From positions 186,001 to 250,000 of the forward strand of contig NZ_JAGHRJ010000001.1 of the NCBI RefSeq assembly GCF_017743865.1: a DNA stretch of 64,000 nucleotides, written 5' to 3'. The DNA comes from Labrenzia sp. R4_2. Its GTDB lineage: Bacteria > Pseudomonadota > Alphaproteobacteria > Rhizobiales > Stappiaceae. The position numbers and the translations under genes were made by a program. Under the pieces are notes generated by a model. It made no database searches and was not told the DNA's origin. It saw only the letters and a program-made list of their open reading frames with translations. Below, in pieces: positions 1 through 9,826 of this stretch (its first letter is position 1; each line of letters begins with the position of its first letter).

Positions 1-644
1 CCGGGTTCTTTGGCGCACTGCTGGTCTGGGCCTGGCATGAGACGACATTTTTGACCGGTATGGTGACCGGCCGGAGTAAACAGGAGTGCCCGCCGGATGC
101 GAAAGGCGCTGCCCGGTTTGTTGCTGCCTGGAAAGCTGTCTGTGATCACGAGATCGCGCTCCTTGTCACGGCCGTGTTTCTCTGGTTCGTCCTGGCGGAA
201 GCCCCCAACACCTTCGGCCTTGCCACTTTTGGGCTATTATGGGGGATGCGGATCTCGGCGAAGCTGCTGATTTTCCTGGGCGCGCGCCATGCAATCAGCG
301 GCCTGATGCCCCCGGGTATCGTGCACCTGAAGACCTACTTCAACACTGGACGGACGACCCCCTTCTTCCCGTTTCTGCTGGCGATCGCGGTCGGGTTGTT
401 TGCGGTCCTGGTGGCTGGAGCGATGAATGCGCACAGCGCGTACTCCGTCGTAGGTCACATTTTGCTCGCCGCGTTTATGGCGCTCGCAATCATCGAACAC
501 CTAATTCTCGTTCTGCCGGTCTCGGACATGGCGCTTTGGCGCTGGGCGGTTCCCAAAGGGGCGCGCGAGCCCCGCTCAAACCCACCAGGACATGAGTTTG
601 CACCTGCCGGCGTCGGCACGAAACGCGGCTTGGAAACGCGATAA
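1..644 (+). CDS. puhE: PuhE, photosynthetic complex assembly protein (5'-truncated by window edge)
   Basis: C-terminal part of a PuhE (DUF3623) integral membrane protein, implicated in Rhodobacter in reaction-centre/LH1 assembly and bacteriochlorophyll production. The reading frame is open from base 3, so the TTG at 51 is internal and the true start lies left of the window. Several hydrophobic spans are visible, and the charged C-terminal tail after about residue 165 (counting from 51) looks cytoplasmic. hemA follows 29 nt downstream on the same strand; the order puhE-hemA is the known Rhodobacter order, which supports the call. Identification rests on family resemblance plus context. Confidence 0.85.
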   Translation, partial: GFFGALLVWAWHETTFLTGMVTGRSKQECPPDAKGAARFVAAWKAVCDHEIALLVTAVFLWFVLAEAPNTFGLATFGLLWGMRISAKLLIFLGARHAISGLMPPGIVHLKTYFNTGRTTPFFPFLLAIAVGLFAVLVAGAMNAHSAYSVVGHILLAAFMALAIIEHLILVLPVSDMALWRWAVPKGAREPRSNPPGHEFAPAGVGTKRGLETR

Positions 645-673
645 TTGGAATACCTTGAGGAGAGGACGAAGCG

Positions 674-1891
674 ATGGACATCTTGAAAACTATGGAGACC
701 GCTCTCTCCGATTTGCACGAGGCTGGCAACTATCGGGTCTTTGCCGAGCTGGAACGCCATTGCAACGACTTCCCCAAGGCAACGTTCTATGACGATGCCG
801 GTGAGACAAGTGAAGTGACAGTCTGGTGCTCCAACGACTACTTGGGCATGGGGCAGAACCCTGTTGTCACTGATCGGATGACTGAGATCATTCAAAAGTG
901 CGGGGCGGGTGCGGGGGGGACCCGCAATATTTCCGGCACCAACCATTATCATGTGATACTGGAGCGTGAGCTCGCTGATCTGCATGACAAGGAAGCGGCA
1001 CTAATTTTTACATCTGGCTATGTGTCCAACTGGGCAGCGCTCGGCACGCTCTTGTCGAAGATCCCTGGAATAATCGTCTACTCCGATGCCCTTAATCACG
1101 CGTCCATGATCGAGGGGATTCGCCATTCCAGATGCACAAAACGGCTCTTCCGGCACAATGATCCGGAGCACCTGGCCGAATTGATGGCGGCCGATGACCC
1201 GGACGCGCCGAAGCTGGTTGCTTTTGAAAGCGTCTACTCCATGGATGGCGATATTGCGCCGATCGAGGCGATCTGTGATGTCGCTGACCGGTTTGGAGCA
1301 ATCACCTATCTCGATGAAGTTCATGCCGTTGGAATGTATGGACCGCGTGGCGGCGGTGTTGCCGAACGGGAAGGTCTTATGGACCGGCTGACGGTAATTG
1401 AAGGAACCCTTGGCAAGGCGTTTGGCGTCATGGGGGGCTACATCACCGGTCCGGAAGTGCTTGTGGACTTCGTCCGTTCATTTGCATCGGGTTTCATCTT
1501 CACGACAGCCTTGCCGCCGGCGCTGGCCGCTGGCGCAACAGCTTCGATCCAGTACTTGAAAGAGAGCTCGACCGAGCGGGACGCGCACAAGGCCAATGTT
1601 GCGAAAGTGCGGGCAGCACTCAATGCCAGAGGCATTCCACATATGGAGAACCCAAGCCACATCGTGCCCGTCATGGTTGGAAATGCGTCGAAATGCAAAT
1701 GGATTTCTGATGTTCTCCTGACCGATTTCGGCATATATGTGCAACCGATCAATTATCCGACCGTGCCGGTTGGAACGGAGCGGTTGCGGATCACACCGAC
1801 GCCTCTCCATACCGAGGCTGATATCCGGCATCTGTCAGAGGCGCTGTGCTCCTTGTGGTCACAGTGTGCTTTGGCAAGAGCGGTGGCCTGA
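674..1891 (+). CDS. hemA: 5-aminolevulinate synthase
   Basis: Pyridoxal-phosphate enzyme that condenses glycine and succinyl-CoA to 5-aminolevulinate, the first step of haem and bacteriochlorophyll synthesis in alphaproteobacteria (Shemin pathway). The protein is 405 residues, the usual length. Visible signatures are the alpha-oxoamine synthase core [13 protein letters not shown] and the Schiff-base lysine in GTLGKAFG at residue 248. The ATG at 674 is preceded by a strong GAGGAGAGGA ribosome site. It lies between puhE and idi in the photosynthesis cluster, so it presumably supplies precursor for the pigment genes; other hemA copies elsewhere in the genome cannot be excluded. Confidence 0.97.
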   Translation: MDILKTMETALSDLHEAGNYRVFAELERHCNDFPKATFYDDAGETSEVTVWCSNDYLGMGQNPVVTDRMTEIIQKCGAGAGGTRNISGTNHYHVILERELADLHDKEAALIFTSGYVSNWAALGTLLSKIPGIIVYSDALNHASMIEGIRHSRCTKRLFRHNDPEHLAELMAADDPDAPKLVAFESVYSMDGDIAPIEAICDVADRFGAITYLDEVHAVGMYGPRGGGVAEREGLMDRLTVIEGTLGKAFGVMGGYITGPEVLVDFVRSFASGFIFTTALPPALAAGATASIQYLKESSTERDAHKANVAKVRAALNARGIPHMENPSHIVPVMVGNASKCKWISDVLLTDFGIYVQPINYPTVPVGTERLRITPTPLHTEADIRHLSEALCSLWSQCALARAVA

Positions 1892-1952
1892 TCAAGGCGA
1901 AAGCAAAAAGACCCTGTCTGGATCTAAGAAGGGGCAGAGAGCCCGTACACCA

Positions 1953-2486
1953 ATGAACAAGCCCTTGATAATTCCTGCTGTCGCACCGGACGGATCGTTT
2001 TATCCGGTCGAGAAACTGCAAGCCCATATTGATGGCGTGTTGCATCTGGCTGTGTCCGTCTTTGTTTTCGACGGCGATCATCTGCTCATCCAGAAGCGCG
2101 CTGCCGGGAAGTATCATTGTGGCGGCCAATGGGCGAACACATGTTGCAGTCATCCCCATTGGGACGAGAGCGTTGCAACCTGCGCAGAGCGCCGGCTGAT
2201 GGACGAGCTCGGCTTCACGCTCCCACTGACGCGGCATCAAACGGTTGAATATGAAGCTAGCGTCGGTGAGGGCCTGAAAGAGCACGAGCGCGTCACGCTC
2301 TTTAGTGCGCAAGTGGATCGCAATGAGCTCATAGTGGCGCCCAATCCGGACGAGGTGGAAGACGTGCGGTGGGTTACCGCGGCGGACCTTCATCGCGAAG
2401 TCCTGGAAAATCCGAATACCTTCACACCCTGGTTCCGAATTTATCTATGGCGCTTTCCGGGGCTGAAGTTCCAAGCAGCAGCTTGA
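1953..2486 (+). CDS. idi: Isopentenyl-diphosphate delta-isomerase (type 1)
   Basis: Nudix-fold isomerase that interconverts IPP and DMAPP and so feeds carotenoid and phytyl/geranylgeranyl chains. The start at 1953 (MNKPLIIPAV) is chosen over the longer open frame because it gives the normal length of 177 residues. Type 1 motifs are present: GGQWANTCCSHP with the active-site Cys, and the E-rich Nudix stretch AERRLMDELGF. It lies 61 nt after hemA on the same strand, so co-transcription is likely. It belongs to the isoprenoid supply side of the pigment cluster. Confidence 0.95.
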   Translation: MNKPLIIPAVAPDGSFYPVEKLQAHIDGVLHLAVSVFVFDGDHLLIQKRAAGKYHCGGQWANTCCSHPHWDESVATCAERRLMDELGFTLPLTRHQTVEYEASVGEGLKEHERVTLFSAQVDRNELIVAPNPDEVEDVRWVTAADLHREVLENPNTFTPWFRIYLWRFPGLKFQAAA

Positions 2487-2835
2487 ACTTCCCGCAGATC
2501 AGATTCCTTTGTATCACCCACGCGTATCAATAATGGCGTGAACCGAGCTAGTTGGCCGCGGAGTTCCCGGCCGTTGCCGGCAGCTGACCTTTGCTTCCGA
2601 CGGGATTCTATATTTTACAAGTGAGCCAAACGGCGTGACGGCCTCTGTGACTGCGTTGCGGGTTTCGAAGTCTGCTGTCTGGTGCATGTCGCGTTTTATT
2701 GAACTCGCTGGTTCCCGGATTTTGCGTTGAAATCTTCGATTTCAGGCAGCGAAAACCGGGTCCTGTTCGCCGCGACTTGCTCCAATCACCGAACTCCAAA
2801 ATCGTCACTCAGAGCTGCATTTCCGGGCAAAAAAG
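2487..2835. other. Intergenic region between idi and the puf terminator
   Basis: About 350 nt between the convergent ends of idi and pufC. I see no convincing coding sequence. There is a short hairpin GAAATC-TTC-GATTTC at about 2729-2743 and GC-rich dyads near 2560-2585 that might help to end idi transcription, but no U-tract follows them. Confidence 0.4.
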
Positions 2836-2865
2836 CAAAAAAATTGGGAGCCCGAGAGCTCCCAA
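2836..2865 (-). terminator. Intrinsic terminator of the puf operon
   Basis: Perfect 8-bp inverted repeat TTGGGAGC/GCTCCCAA with a 6-nt loop (2844-2865), followed on the minus strand by seven T residues. It begins 24 nt after the pufC stop codon, so it closes the bchCXYZ-pufQBALMC unit. Confidence 0.9.
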
Positions 2866-2888
2866 AGTGTCCTCGGCGGATGCCGCGC

Positions 2889-4031
2889 TCATTGCTGAGT
2901 GGCGGCAACCGTCGTTTTCGCCGGGAGGGCGGAGGAGTTGGTCGGTCCGTCCGGCGCCATGGTCTGGGTCTCGCCGGGGACGTATTTCGAATAGTCAGGT
3001 ACCGCTGTCGGTCCTTTCTTATCCAGGGCGTCTACGTAGTTTTGAAGCATGGAAACGCCGTAGAGCGGTTTTTGAACGCCTTGGTGGCAGGTCGAACAAC
3101 CGATCTTGAAGACATCGCCTTCCGGTCCCTTGCGGTTGTCCGGGAAGACCGGGGTCAATCCGACCATGTAATCGTTGTTGAGGGCCCGTGTCATTTGAAT
3201 GCCGTGCCAGGCGGTAACCCGTTGCGGCGGGCTCTGATCCCAGTCGTTAAAGGCCCGGGAATTATGGCAAGTCACGCAGTTGACGCCAAGACCCTCTGAC
3301 ATGTGCATCATCAAGGCCCAGGTGCTTTCCGTTTCCTTCGTTCCCGCAGGGTTTGGATTTACAGGGTCAGGCAAAGCGGTCAGGGAATGTACGCGGATTT
3401 CCTTGTCGCCCAGCAGATACTCTGCCAACGCATTTTGCGGCATGGATGTGTTGCCGACAAACTGACCGACAACGTTCTGTCCGCCCCGGCCGGACGCGCT
3501 GGCCGGTTTTGGCTCCTGATCATCATACCAGTAGTAGGCGGGAACAGCCTGGCCGCGGTGGCAGGTGTAACAGGTGACCCCCACATCACCGACATGCGGT
3601 TCCCAGTCCACGTTGATGGTCTGGTTCATCTGAATCATGCGCCGGGAAACGACCTTGGTGTAGACCTCGTCAGAGGCAAGGTTCTCCAAATTGTGGCAAT
3701 AGCCGCAGCCTTCTTCCGGTGCGATCCACTCCGTGATGGCCGCCATGAAGAGGTTGAACTGGTCATCGGACAAATCACCCAAGACCTGAACGTTTTCATA
3801 GATCTCACCAGCGCGGTCACCTTCCGGGTCCGCTTCCCAGAGCGGTTCTGGAACCGCGTTCAGGGCTTTCAGGGCCTCCACCTTGTCAGCGTCCTTGATG
3901 ACATTCATGCCTGTGCCGCGATATCCCATCTGGGTTGTCTCGACAGGTGGAGCATCCCAATCGGCACCAACGAAGCTCGCAATACCGAGAAGTGTTCCGG
4001 CGGCAGCTGCAAAAGGTATCCAAAGTTGCAT
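2889..4031 (-). CDS. pufC: Photosynthetic reaction centre cytochrome c subunit (tetrahaem)
   Basis: Periplasmic tetrahaem cytochrome docked on the reaction centre, which re-reduces the oxidised special pair. In 380 residues four CxxCH haem sites are seen: CGYCH 109-113, CYTCH 154-158, CVTCH 252-256 and CSTCH 312-316. Residues 5-20 form a single N-terminal hydrophobic anchor; no lipobox cysteine follows it, unlike the lipoprotein PufC of Blastochloris. The AAGGAGAAGG ribosome site lies just before the ATG, 11 nt after the pufM stop. It is the last gene of the puf operon and takes the place that pufX holds in Rhodobacter. Confidence 0.97.
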   Translation of the reverse strand: MQLWIPFAAAAGTLLGIASFVGADWDAPPVETTQMGYRGTGMNVIKDADKVEALKALNAVPEPLWEADPEGDRAGEIYENVQVLGDLSDDQFNLFMAAITEWIAPEEGCGYCHNLENLASDEVYTKVVSRRMIQMNQTINVDWEPHVGDVGVTCYTCHRGQAVPAYYWYDDQEPKPASASGRGGQNVVGQFVGNTSMPQNALAEYLLGDKEIRVHSLTALPDPVNPNPAGTKETESTWALMMHMSEGLGVNCVTCHNSRAFNDWDQSPPQRVTAWHGIQMTRALNNDYMVGLTPVFPDNRKGPEGDVFKIGCSTCHQGVQKPLYGVSMLQNYVDALDKKGPTAVPDYSKYVPGETQTMAPDGPTNSSALPAKTTVAATQQ

Positions 4032-4042
4032 TTTCCTTCTCC

Positions 4043-5005
4043 TTATTGCGCCGCCGGATCAACAACACCCGGCCAGACGTCCGGTGTCGGAGACACGATC
4101 CCGTGCTCGATGCCCCACAGGTACCAATTGTCGACGACTGTGCCTGTGAGAAGGATGCCGATCCCTCCCGTCAGAGGGGTCAAAATGGCGAACCACCACG
4201 CCCAGCGGTGAACCGATTCCATGGTGGCGTTGAAGCCCATGGTCCAGCGCCAGAAGAGCGCTGCACGTTCGGACGCGGTCCCGCGGTCGGTGATCTGCTC
4301 AAGCTCCCGCTCGCCGCCATACTTGCCGACAGCAAGGATTGTTGCGCCATGCATGGCAAACAGCAGAACCGAGCCATAGAGGAAGACGATCGAAAGACAG
4401 TGGAACGGGTTGTAGTAAAGGTTGCCGTAGCGGATGGAGAAGGCTGCGGTCCAGTCAAGGTGCGGGAAGATCCCGAAAGGGACGGCTTCAGAAAAATCGC
4501 CCATCAGGATCGGACGGATGAAGCCAAGCACCAGGAACAACCAGATTGCTGAGGCAAATGCCCAGGCAATATGGGTGCCGAGCTCCAGCTGGCGTGCCCG
4601 CCGGTAGACGCGCACCCACCACAACAAGATGGAAGCTGTCAGAAAGAAGCCGGCAATCTGCCACCAGCCGCCTTCGTTCAGAGGTGCCATTGTCAGGCCG
4701 TATTCCGCTGGCGGCGGTTCCAGGCCGAGCCAGAACAACTGCCGGACGAACTGGATCGGATCCCAACCCACAGAGGCCAGCATGTTCAAACCGATGATCT
4801 CGAATGCGATCAGGCCGAACACAAGGGACAAAGACCCGAGAAAGCCCAGGTAAATTGGCCCGATTTGCGCGTTCCCCAACCAACCGGCAAGACGCGACAT
4901 GATTGGCGTGCCAATGCGGTCGCTGTCGCCTTTGGGAAGCGGCATGCCCTCTTCGGCCGGGCCGCTGACCTGAATGATGGTGAGGATGTTTTGATATTGG
5001 GTCAT
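4043..5005 (-). CDS. pufM: Photosynthetic reaction centre M subunit
   Basis: Five-helix core subunit of the type II reaction centre, 320 residues, which pairs with PufL to bind the special pair, bacteriopheophytins, quinones and non-haem iron. The conserved C-terminal region [20 protein letters not shown] and the five hydrophobic helices are visible. The start is 10 nt after the pufL stop and is preceded by GAGGACACGACA. It is expressed as part of pufQBALMC. Confidence 0.97.
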   Translation of the reverse strand: MTQYQNILTIIQVSGPAEEGMPLPKGDSDRIGTPIMSRLAGWLGNAQIGPIYLGFLGSLSLVFGLIAFEIIGLNMLASVGWDPIQFVRQLFWLGLEPPPAEYGLTMAPLNEGGWWQIAGFFLTASILLWWVRVYRRARQLELGTHIAWAFASAIWLFLVLGFIRPILMGDFSEAVPFGIFPHLDWTAAFSIRYGNLYYNPFHCLSIVFLYGSVLLFAMHGATILAVGKYGGERELEQITDRGTASERAALFWRWTMGFNATMESVHRWAWWFAILTPLTGGIGILLTGTVVDNWYLWGIEHGIVSPTPDVWPGVVDPAAQ

Positions 5006-5015
5006 TGTCGTGTCC

Positions 5016-5861
5016 TCAGCTCCAGATCGGCAGGTTCAGCCACCAGTTCCACCATTGCGGCCAGCCCTGGTTCCAGAACGGCCCGCTGATGACGATGCAG
5101 ACGGCGCTCCAAAAACCGGCATTCAGCGCAAGGATCAGTCCGAGGCGGTGAATTCCGAGGGTCCCGATGGAGTAGCCGATGATGTCGCGGAAAAAGGTGT
5201 CTTCATATTCCGGCGTTTTCACTTCCGCCTGCTTGCCGCCGCCTTCCATGGACTCGCCCGGATTGGCCGCCGACAAAATCAGGCCGCCGTGCAAGGACAG
5301 GGCGAGTGTCGTCGTGAAGAAGAACGTCACGGCGATCATGTGTGCGGGATTGTAGTGGAAGTGGAGATATTGGTAGCCGACGTTGGAGACCCAGTCGAGG
5401 TGACTGAAAATCCCGTATGGAAATCCATGTCCCCAAGCGCCCAGCAGCAGTGGCCGGAAGACGACCAGAGTGGCGTAGGCAAAGATCGCGAAGGAGAAAG
5501 CGAAGGGCACGTGATAGCCCATGCCAAGCTTGCGGCAAATTTCGACTTCGCGCAAAGCCCAGGACCCGAAAGACCCCAATGCGCAAATGGTTATGATCTG
5601 CCAGAGGCCGCCTTCCTTAAGCGGTGCCAAGGCAAGCCCATAGGAGATGTCAGGCGGGGCGATCGAGATCTGCCAGATGTTCCAGGTTGGGCCGATTGCA
5701 GCGCCATAAACAATCAGGGCGGTGCCAAGAAATGTAAAAAACGCGCCGGTAATTCCAAAAAAACCGACATAAAATGGGCCCACCCAGAAATCGAACAAGT
5801 CACCGCCGATCAGTGTGCCCCCGCGTACGCGGTACTTCCTTTCGAAGCTGAGCAAAGCCAT
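5016..5861 (-). CDS. pufL: Photosynthetic reaction centre L subunit
   Basis: Second core subunit of the reaction centre (281 residues, the normal size). It starts [20 protein letters not shown], the typical PufL N-terminus, and has the conserved [20 protein letters not shown] stretch that carries ligands for the special pair. The AAGGAGGA ribosome site is strong. A large stem-loop precedes it in the pufA-pufL spacer, which fits lower steady-state pufLM than pufBA message. Confidence 0.98.
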   Translation of the reverse strand: MALLSFERKYRVRGGTLIGGDLFDFWVGPFYVGFFGITGAFFTFLGTALIVYGAAIGPTWNIWQISIAPPDISYGLALAPLKEGGLWQIITICALGSFGSWALREVEICRKLGMGYHVPFAFSFAIFAYATLVVFRPLLLGAWGHGFPYGIFSHLDWVSNVGYQYLHFHYNPAHMIAVTFFFTTTLALSLHGGLILSAANPGESMEGGGKQAEVKTPEYEDTFFRDIIGYSIGTLGIHRLGLILALNAGFWSAVCIVISGPFWNQGWPQWWNWWLNLPIWS

Positions 5862-5925
5862 AGAGTCCTCCTTAGCCGCGTTTTGCCAATGCGCGTGCTG
5901 CGGCTAATCATTGAAAGCAAGGCTT

Positions 5926-5983
5926 GGTGGCGGAGAGTGCTGACCGTCGTCCAGGCGCCGGCCAATACGCAGCCTCCGCCACC
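5926..5983 (-). promoter_or_regulatory. pufA-pufL intercistronic hairpin
   Basis: 10-bp perfect inverted repeat GGTGGCGGAG (5926-5935) and CTCCGCCACC (5974-5983) around a GC-rich 38-nt loop, in the 147-nt spacer between pufA and pufL. In Rhodobacter, hairpins at this place protect the 3' end of the pufBA mRNA and set the LH1 to reaction-centre ratio; the same role is inferred here from position and structure. Confidence 0.7.
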
Positions 5984-6008
5984 GATGATGTTGAACCGTA
6001 TGCGTTCG

Positions 6009-6209
6009 TCAGACCAAAGCTGACGAACCCTCCGGTAGGAGCATTTCGATATGCGCGTTGCCGTCGCTTAACGATGCTTGCTGTTCCAGCCAGTTGTACC
6101 TTTCGGTGCTGAGCAGAATGAAATGAATCAAAACTGCAAGGCTGAACAGGAAGACCGTCAGAAGAACGAGCACCCGGCGCGGATCGAACAAAAGCCACAT
6201 TTTCCACAT
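6009..6209 (-). CDS. pufA: Light-harvesting 1 alpha polypeptide
   Basis: Small single-span antenna polypeptide of 66 residues. It starts [20 protein letters not shown] and has the bacteriochlorophyll-binding His inside the membrane helix ([17 protein letters not shown]). The start follows an AAGGATCTGAAGAC ribosome site, 30 nt after pufB. With PufB it forms the LH1 ring around the reaction centre. Confidence 0.96.
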   Translation of the reverse strand: MWKMWLLFDPRRVLVLLTVFLFSLAVLIHFILLSTERYNWLEQQASLSDGNAHIEMLLPEGSSALV

Positions 6210-6239
6210 GTCTTCAGATCCTTGTCTGGTGTGAGCTCG

Positions 6240-6386
6240 TCAGAGCCACGGTTTGTAGAGCCACATCGAAATGTGGGCGAGGAAGGGTGCAAGCGACATT
6301 GCGATCGCAAACTTCACAAAGAGCCGGTGAAACTCCTGTGCTTCCTCACGGCTAAGACCTGTAAGGGTCTCCTTGTCCGAAGCCAT
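6240..6386 (-). CDS. pufB: Light-harvesting 1 beta polypeptide
   Basis: 48-residue LH1 beta subunit, MASDKETLTGLSREEAQEFH at its start, with the conserved membrane His in FLAHISMWLYKPWL and the family's EAQEFH motif near the N-terminus. The frame can be read further upstream, but the ATG at 6386 has GGAGG with an 8-nt spacer, while the ATG two codons earlier is only 2 nt from it, so 6386 is chosen. It precedes pufA in the puf operon. Confidence 0.95.
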   Translation of the reverse strand: MASDKETLTGLSREEAQEFHRLFVKFAIAMSLAPFLAHISMWLYKPWL

Positions 6387-6517
6387 TCGCATGACCTCCA
6401 CTACTTGCCTTTCGGCGGTTACCGCGCAGAACCCTCGCGGCGGGGTCCCAGTCAAGCCGGTTGGAAGGGCTCACTGAGCAATTGCCGATGCCAAAGCAGC
6501 AGCAAAAGGCGTTGGGA

Positions 6518-6751
6518 TCATGCGTGAAACGCGTATCCCAATGCGGCGTATGCCGAGGCCTTGGCTTCGGCGTATGCAGATTGTGTCGTGCCTTCATGGG
6601 CGCCCAAGACGCGGCCGAGGCGGCCGAGGACGGTGGACATGAGGCAGAATGGAAACACCACGAGAAACAGACGCTTCATCAAGAGGCGTTGGGATTCGCG
6701 TTCCTGATGGCGGCGGCTGCAGACCGCTTCGCTATGGGTGGTGGAAATCAT
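6518..6751 (-). CDS. pufQ: PufQ, bacteriochlorophyll-related puf operon protein
   Basis: 77-residue protein starting MISTTHSEAVCSRRHQERES with one hydrophobic helix (LFLVVFPFCLMSTVLG). A strong GGGAGGAAG ribosome site fixes the ATG at 6751; the longer open frame upstream is bchZ shadow. PufQ is a first-gene-of-puf membrane protein thought to affect bacteriochlorophyll intermediates and complex assembly. It starts 46 nt after the bchZ stop, so bchCXYZ can read through into puf. The identification relies on size, topology and position, since PufQ is poorly conserved. Confidence 0.85.
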   Translation of the reverse strand: MISTTHSEAVCSRRHQERESQRLLMKRLFLVVFPFCLMSTVLGRLGRVLGAHEGTTQSAYAEAKASAYAALGYAFHA

Positions 6752-6797
6752 CTGTCTTCCTCCCGGGTGGCCAGTGGGGTGTTGAAAAAGAAAAGGG

Positions 6798-8243
6798 TCA
6801 TGCAGGCACGCCCTCCTTGCCGGAGACCTGCTCCAGGTCATCAAGGGTGACTTCCGAAGCTCCAGTCTGCCGGGCGCGCTGTTCGGCGGCCTCACGCAAA
6901 CGTTTGGCTGCGGAAATGCGAACCAGAACGGGCTCTTGATTGACGCGGCGTTCAAGCGCGGCTTGAGCATCTGGATGCCAGGGCATTTGAGAATGAGCCT
7001 TGGCCGCCGTCGCTTCGATGGCATCAAGCTCACTGGCCTTGGGCAGGATCTCGAACAGCATGTCGAAAAGCGCGTTGCAGACTTCCTGGATCAACCAGCA
7101 AGCTCCGGAGTATCCCATGACGGGTGTGCCGGTATGACGGCGAACAATGGCGCCAGGATAGGAAAGCTGGATGAATTTTCCGCGCGCACCGGCTTCTGCC
7201 ATGTACATGCGCTCGTTGAACGATCCGAACATCACCATGGGTGGGGTGCTTGCCGTCAGTTCCGCGACTTCGGCATTGTCGGTCTTCGACCCGGCCTTTC
7301 GCGCAACGGCGAAGGCACAGGGAAGGCCCATTTCCTCTTCAAGGAAGTTCTGGATCCCGCGGACGTAGGTCTCATTGGCAACCACTGCGAAATTGGCTGT
7401 GGCGAAGAAGTCCTGCGTCACGGAGCGCCACAGATCCCAAAGCGGTTTCAGCGTCGTATGTTTTTCGCGCTCAATGAACGGCTCCGGATCGAGGTCCAGG
7501 ATATCGCCCAGTTTGCGCAGGAAAGCGGTGCTGGAGTGTATGCCGATCGGGGCTTGGAGGTAGGGCCGCTCGAGGGTTTCACACAACAACCGGCCGAACT
7601 CCCGGTAGAGGCAGATATTGGCGTCCGCATCGGCGAGTTTGCGGATGTCTTCCACATGACTGCTGAGCGGGAAGATCATATTGATCTCCGCTCCGAGACC
7701 TTCCACAAGACGGCGGACTTCATGCAGGTCTGAAGGCATGTTGTAGGTGCCGTAAATCGGGCCGATGATGTTCACCCGGGGCTTGGCGCCATCTTTGCGC
7801 TTCCGGGGCTTTGGAACCCGTTTCGGGCCAAACTCCGTCCAGAGCCATTTCAGCGCTCTGTCGGCACTTTGCCATTGATCCTCATCGATCGTGCGCGGCA
7901 AAAAGCGTTTGATATTGGAGCCTTCCGGTGTGACCCCGCCGCCGATCATTTCCGCAATGGAGCCCGTCACAACAACAGCTGGAAGGTCCGGATCGAGTGC
8001 ATCACGGGCACGTTTCATGGCACCTTCCGTGCCATGTTGGCCGAGTTCTTCTTCGGCGAGGCCACTGACCACAATGGGCAGTTCGTGCGGAGGCAGGGCA
8101 TCCGTATAGTGAAGAACGGAGGTCACCGGCAGGTTTTCGCAGCCGACAGGTCCGTCGATGATCACCTGCAAGCCCTTGATGGCCGTGAAGGCATAAACGC
8201 TGCCCCAGTAGCCGCCAGCTCTATCGTGATCGAGGATCAGCAT
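6798..8243 (-). CDS. bchZ: Chlorophyllide a reductase subunit Z
   Basis: BchZ, one of the two NifD/NifK-like subunits of chlorophyllide a oxidoreductase (COR), which reduces ring B of the macrocycle to give bacteriochlorin. 481 residues, normal for the family, starting [20 protein letters not shown]. It overlaps the bchY stop by 7 nt, which suggests translational coupling, and pufQ follows. Cofactor and Fe-S ligand residues are typical (for example the Cys in [12 protein letters not shown]). Confidence 0.97.
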   Translation of the reverse strand: MLILDHDRAGGYWGSVYAFTAIKGLQVIIDGPVGCENLPVTSVLHYTDALPPHELPIVVSGLAEEELGQHGTEGAMKRARDALDPDLPAVVVTGSIAEMIGGGVTPEGSNIKRFLPRTIDEDQWQSADRALKWLWTEFGPKRVPKPRKRKDGAKPRVNIIGPIYGTYNMPSDLHEVRRLVEGLGAEINMIFPLSSHVEDIRKLADADANICLYREFGRLLCETLERPYLQAPIGIHSSTAFLRKLGDILDLDPEPFIEREKHTTLKPLWDLWRSVTQDFFATANFAVVANETYVRGIQNFLEEEMGLPCAFAVARKAGSKTDNAEVAELTASTPPMVMFGSFNERMYMAEAGARGKFIQLSYPGAIVRRHTGTPVMGYSGACWLIQEVCNALFDMLFEILPKASELDAIEATAAKAHSQMPWHPDAQAALERRVNQEPVLVRISAAKRLREAAEQRARQTGASEVTLDDLEQVSGKEGVPA

Positions 8244-9811
8244 CCAACGCTCTCCCCGTTGTCGACCGCATTGCGGGATTTCGCGACAGACTTGGCATAT
8301 TTCGCGCGGTAACCGCTGTGGTCCTTCGGAGTGTCCTGCCAGATCCCGGCGGTATCCCCCTGACCGACGCCGTCAAAGAAGTCCTGCATTTTCAGGAAGC
8401 GGTCCTTGTTGGCGATGGCCGTTGAAATCACGCTTGGGAGCGAAGCCGTTCCGGCGGGGCCCATCAACGGGCGGGCGGAAATCAGATTGGTGAAGTAAAG
8501 CGCGGGCGTTGCCCGCTCTTTGGCTTTCTGAACGACAGGGGTCGTACCGATCGCCAAATCAGGATCAAATTCTTCAAACGCAGCGAGGTCCTGCTCTAAA
8601 GAAGCTCGGAACTGGACTGTCACACCTTTGGATTCAAGCCATTCTGCATCCGCTGCGCTGTAGGGCGTTTTTGGACAGGCCGTCCCGACATACCGAAGGT
8701 CAGCTCCCAGTTCGACCAGCAACCGGCCGACCAGAAGTTCAGAGCCCTCATATCCGGACAGGGTAATCCGGCCGTCGATCCGGTTCTCGCTCAACATGGC
8801 CGTGATGGCACCGCGCATCGCGTTCCGGCTGATATCTGTCTTGGCAGCAGCCACACCGCAGCTCTCGCCGATGGCTGTGAGCCAGACATCGGTGCCTTCA
8901 AGTCCAACAGGTGCAGAGCCGACAATAGCGCGGCCCGCCGCCTGAAACTCCCGGAACGCGGAGGTATAGAAGGGGTGAATGGCTGCAACGGCGGCACAAT
9001 CAAGCGCAGCATAGAGCTCACGCCACTCGCGCACAGGCACGGTTGGCCCGGCTGCCAAGCCCATTGGTTCCAAAATGTTGCCGATGACTACCGGATCGGC
9101 CGGGAACATTTCCCCGACGAGGGTCACAGTCGGCTTGTCCTTGACGCCGTCGCGGGGTGCCAGAACCGGCCCCTCCAGCGCTTCCTGGCGGGCATAGGCG
9201 AGCATTGCACCCGAGAGCACGTCCTTGGCTTCGGCATGGGTCGGAACGCCAAACCCAGGAACGTCAATGCCAACGATCCGGACACCGTTGATTTCCTTCG
9301 GCAGCATTTGCAGCGGCACACCGGAGGCGGTCGGGACACAGAGGTTTGTGACCACGATGGCATCGTATTTTGCCGGGTCCGCCATGGCATGAACCGCTTC
9401 AACGATGTCTTCAAAGAGTTTGCCGGTGACCAAAGTCTCGGAATTGAATGGCACATAGCCGACTGAGCGTTTCGCGCCATAAAAATGCGAAGTGAAAGTC
9501 AGCCCGTAAACACAGCATGCAGACCCGGACAAAATGGTTGCTGTCCGGCGCATGCGCAGGCCGACGCGCAGTGAACCAAAGGCCGGACACATGGACTGCG
9601 GCTGATCGTGAGGGCCCTTCGGATAGTCGGTTTCCAGCCGGTCCATCAAGGCGTCATTTCCAGCGCTTCTGGCCGCAGCTTTTGAAAGCTCTTGCCCGCC
9701 ATGGCAGCCGCCGACGGCGGGTTGGTCATCCGCCAAATCCATCACCGGCCGGTCGGAAACTGTGGCGCCTCCAACTGGGTCGGGATCATGAGATTTGGAG
9801 TAGGTGTCCAT
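8237..9811 (-). CDS. bchY: Chlorophyllide a reductase subunit Y
   Basis: BchY subunit of COR, 524 residues, the catalytic partner of BchZ and fed electrons by BchX. Typical core seen: [20 protein letters not shown] and [20 protein letters not shown]. It starts 15 nt after the bchX stop and overlaps bchZ by 7 nt. Residues 1-70 are polar and less conserved. Confidence 0.97.
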   Translation of the reverse strand: MDTYSKSHDPDPVGGATVSDRPVMDLADDQPAVGGCHGGQELSKAAARSAGNDALMDRLETDYPKGPHDQPQSMCPAFGSLRVGLRMRRTATILSGSACCVYGLTFTSHFYGAKRSVGYVPFNSETLVTGKLFEDIVEAVHAMADPAKYDAIVVTNLCVPTASGVPLQMLPKEINGVRIVGIDVPGFGVPTHAEAKDVLSGAMLAYARQEALEGPVLAPRDGVKDKPTVTLVGEMFPADPVVIGNILEPMGLAAGPTVPVREWRELYAALDCAAVAAIHPFYTSAFREFQAAGRAIVGSAPVGLEGTDVWLTAIGESCGVAAAKTDISRNAMRGAITAMLSENRIDGRITLSGYEGSELLVGRLLVELGADLRYVGTACPKTPYSAADAEWLESKGVTVQFRASLEQDLAAFEEFDPDLAIGTTPVVQKAKERATPALYFTNLISARPLMGPAGTASLPSVISTAIANKDRFLKMQDFFDGVGQGDTAGIWQDTPKDHSGYRAKYAKSVAKSRNAVDNGESVGC

Positions 9812-9826
9812 GTCGCGGATCGGTCC

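Noticed and set aside
2608-2808. 66-codon minus-strand frame between idi and pufC
   Set aside because: No ribosome site and no family; lies beyond the puf terminator. Also examined as a possible pufX, but it has no membrane span.
5010-6023. 337-codon plus-strand frame over pufL
   Set aside because: Antisense shadow of pufL and the intercistronic hairpin; protein is Arg/Pro/Gln-rich with no family signature.
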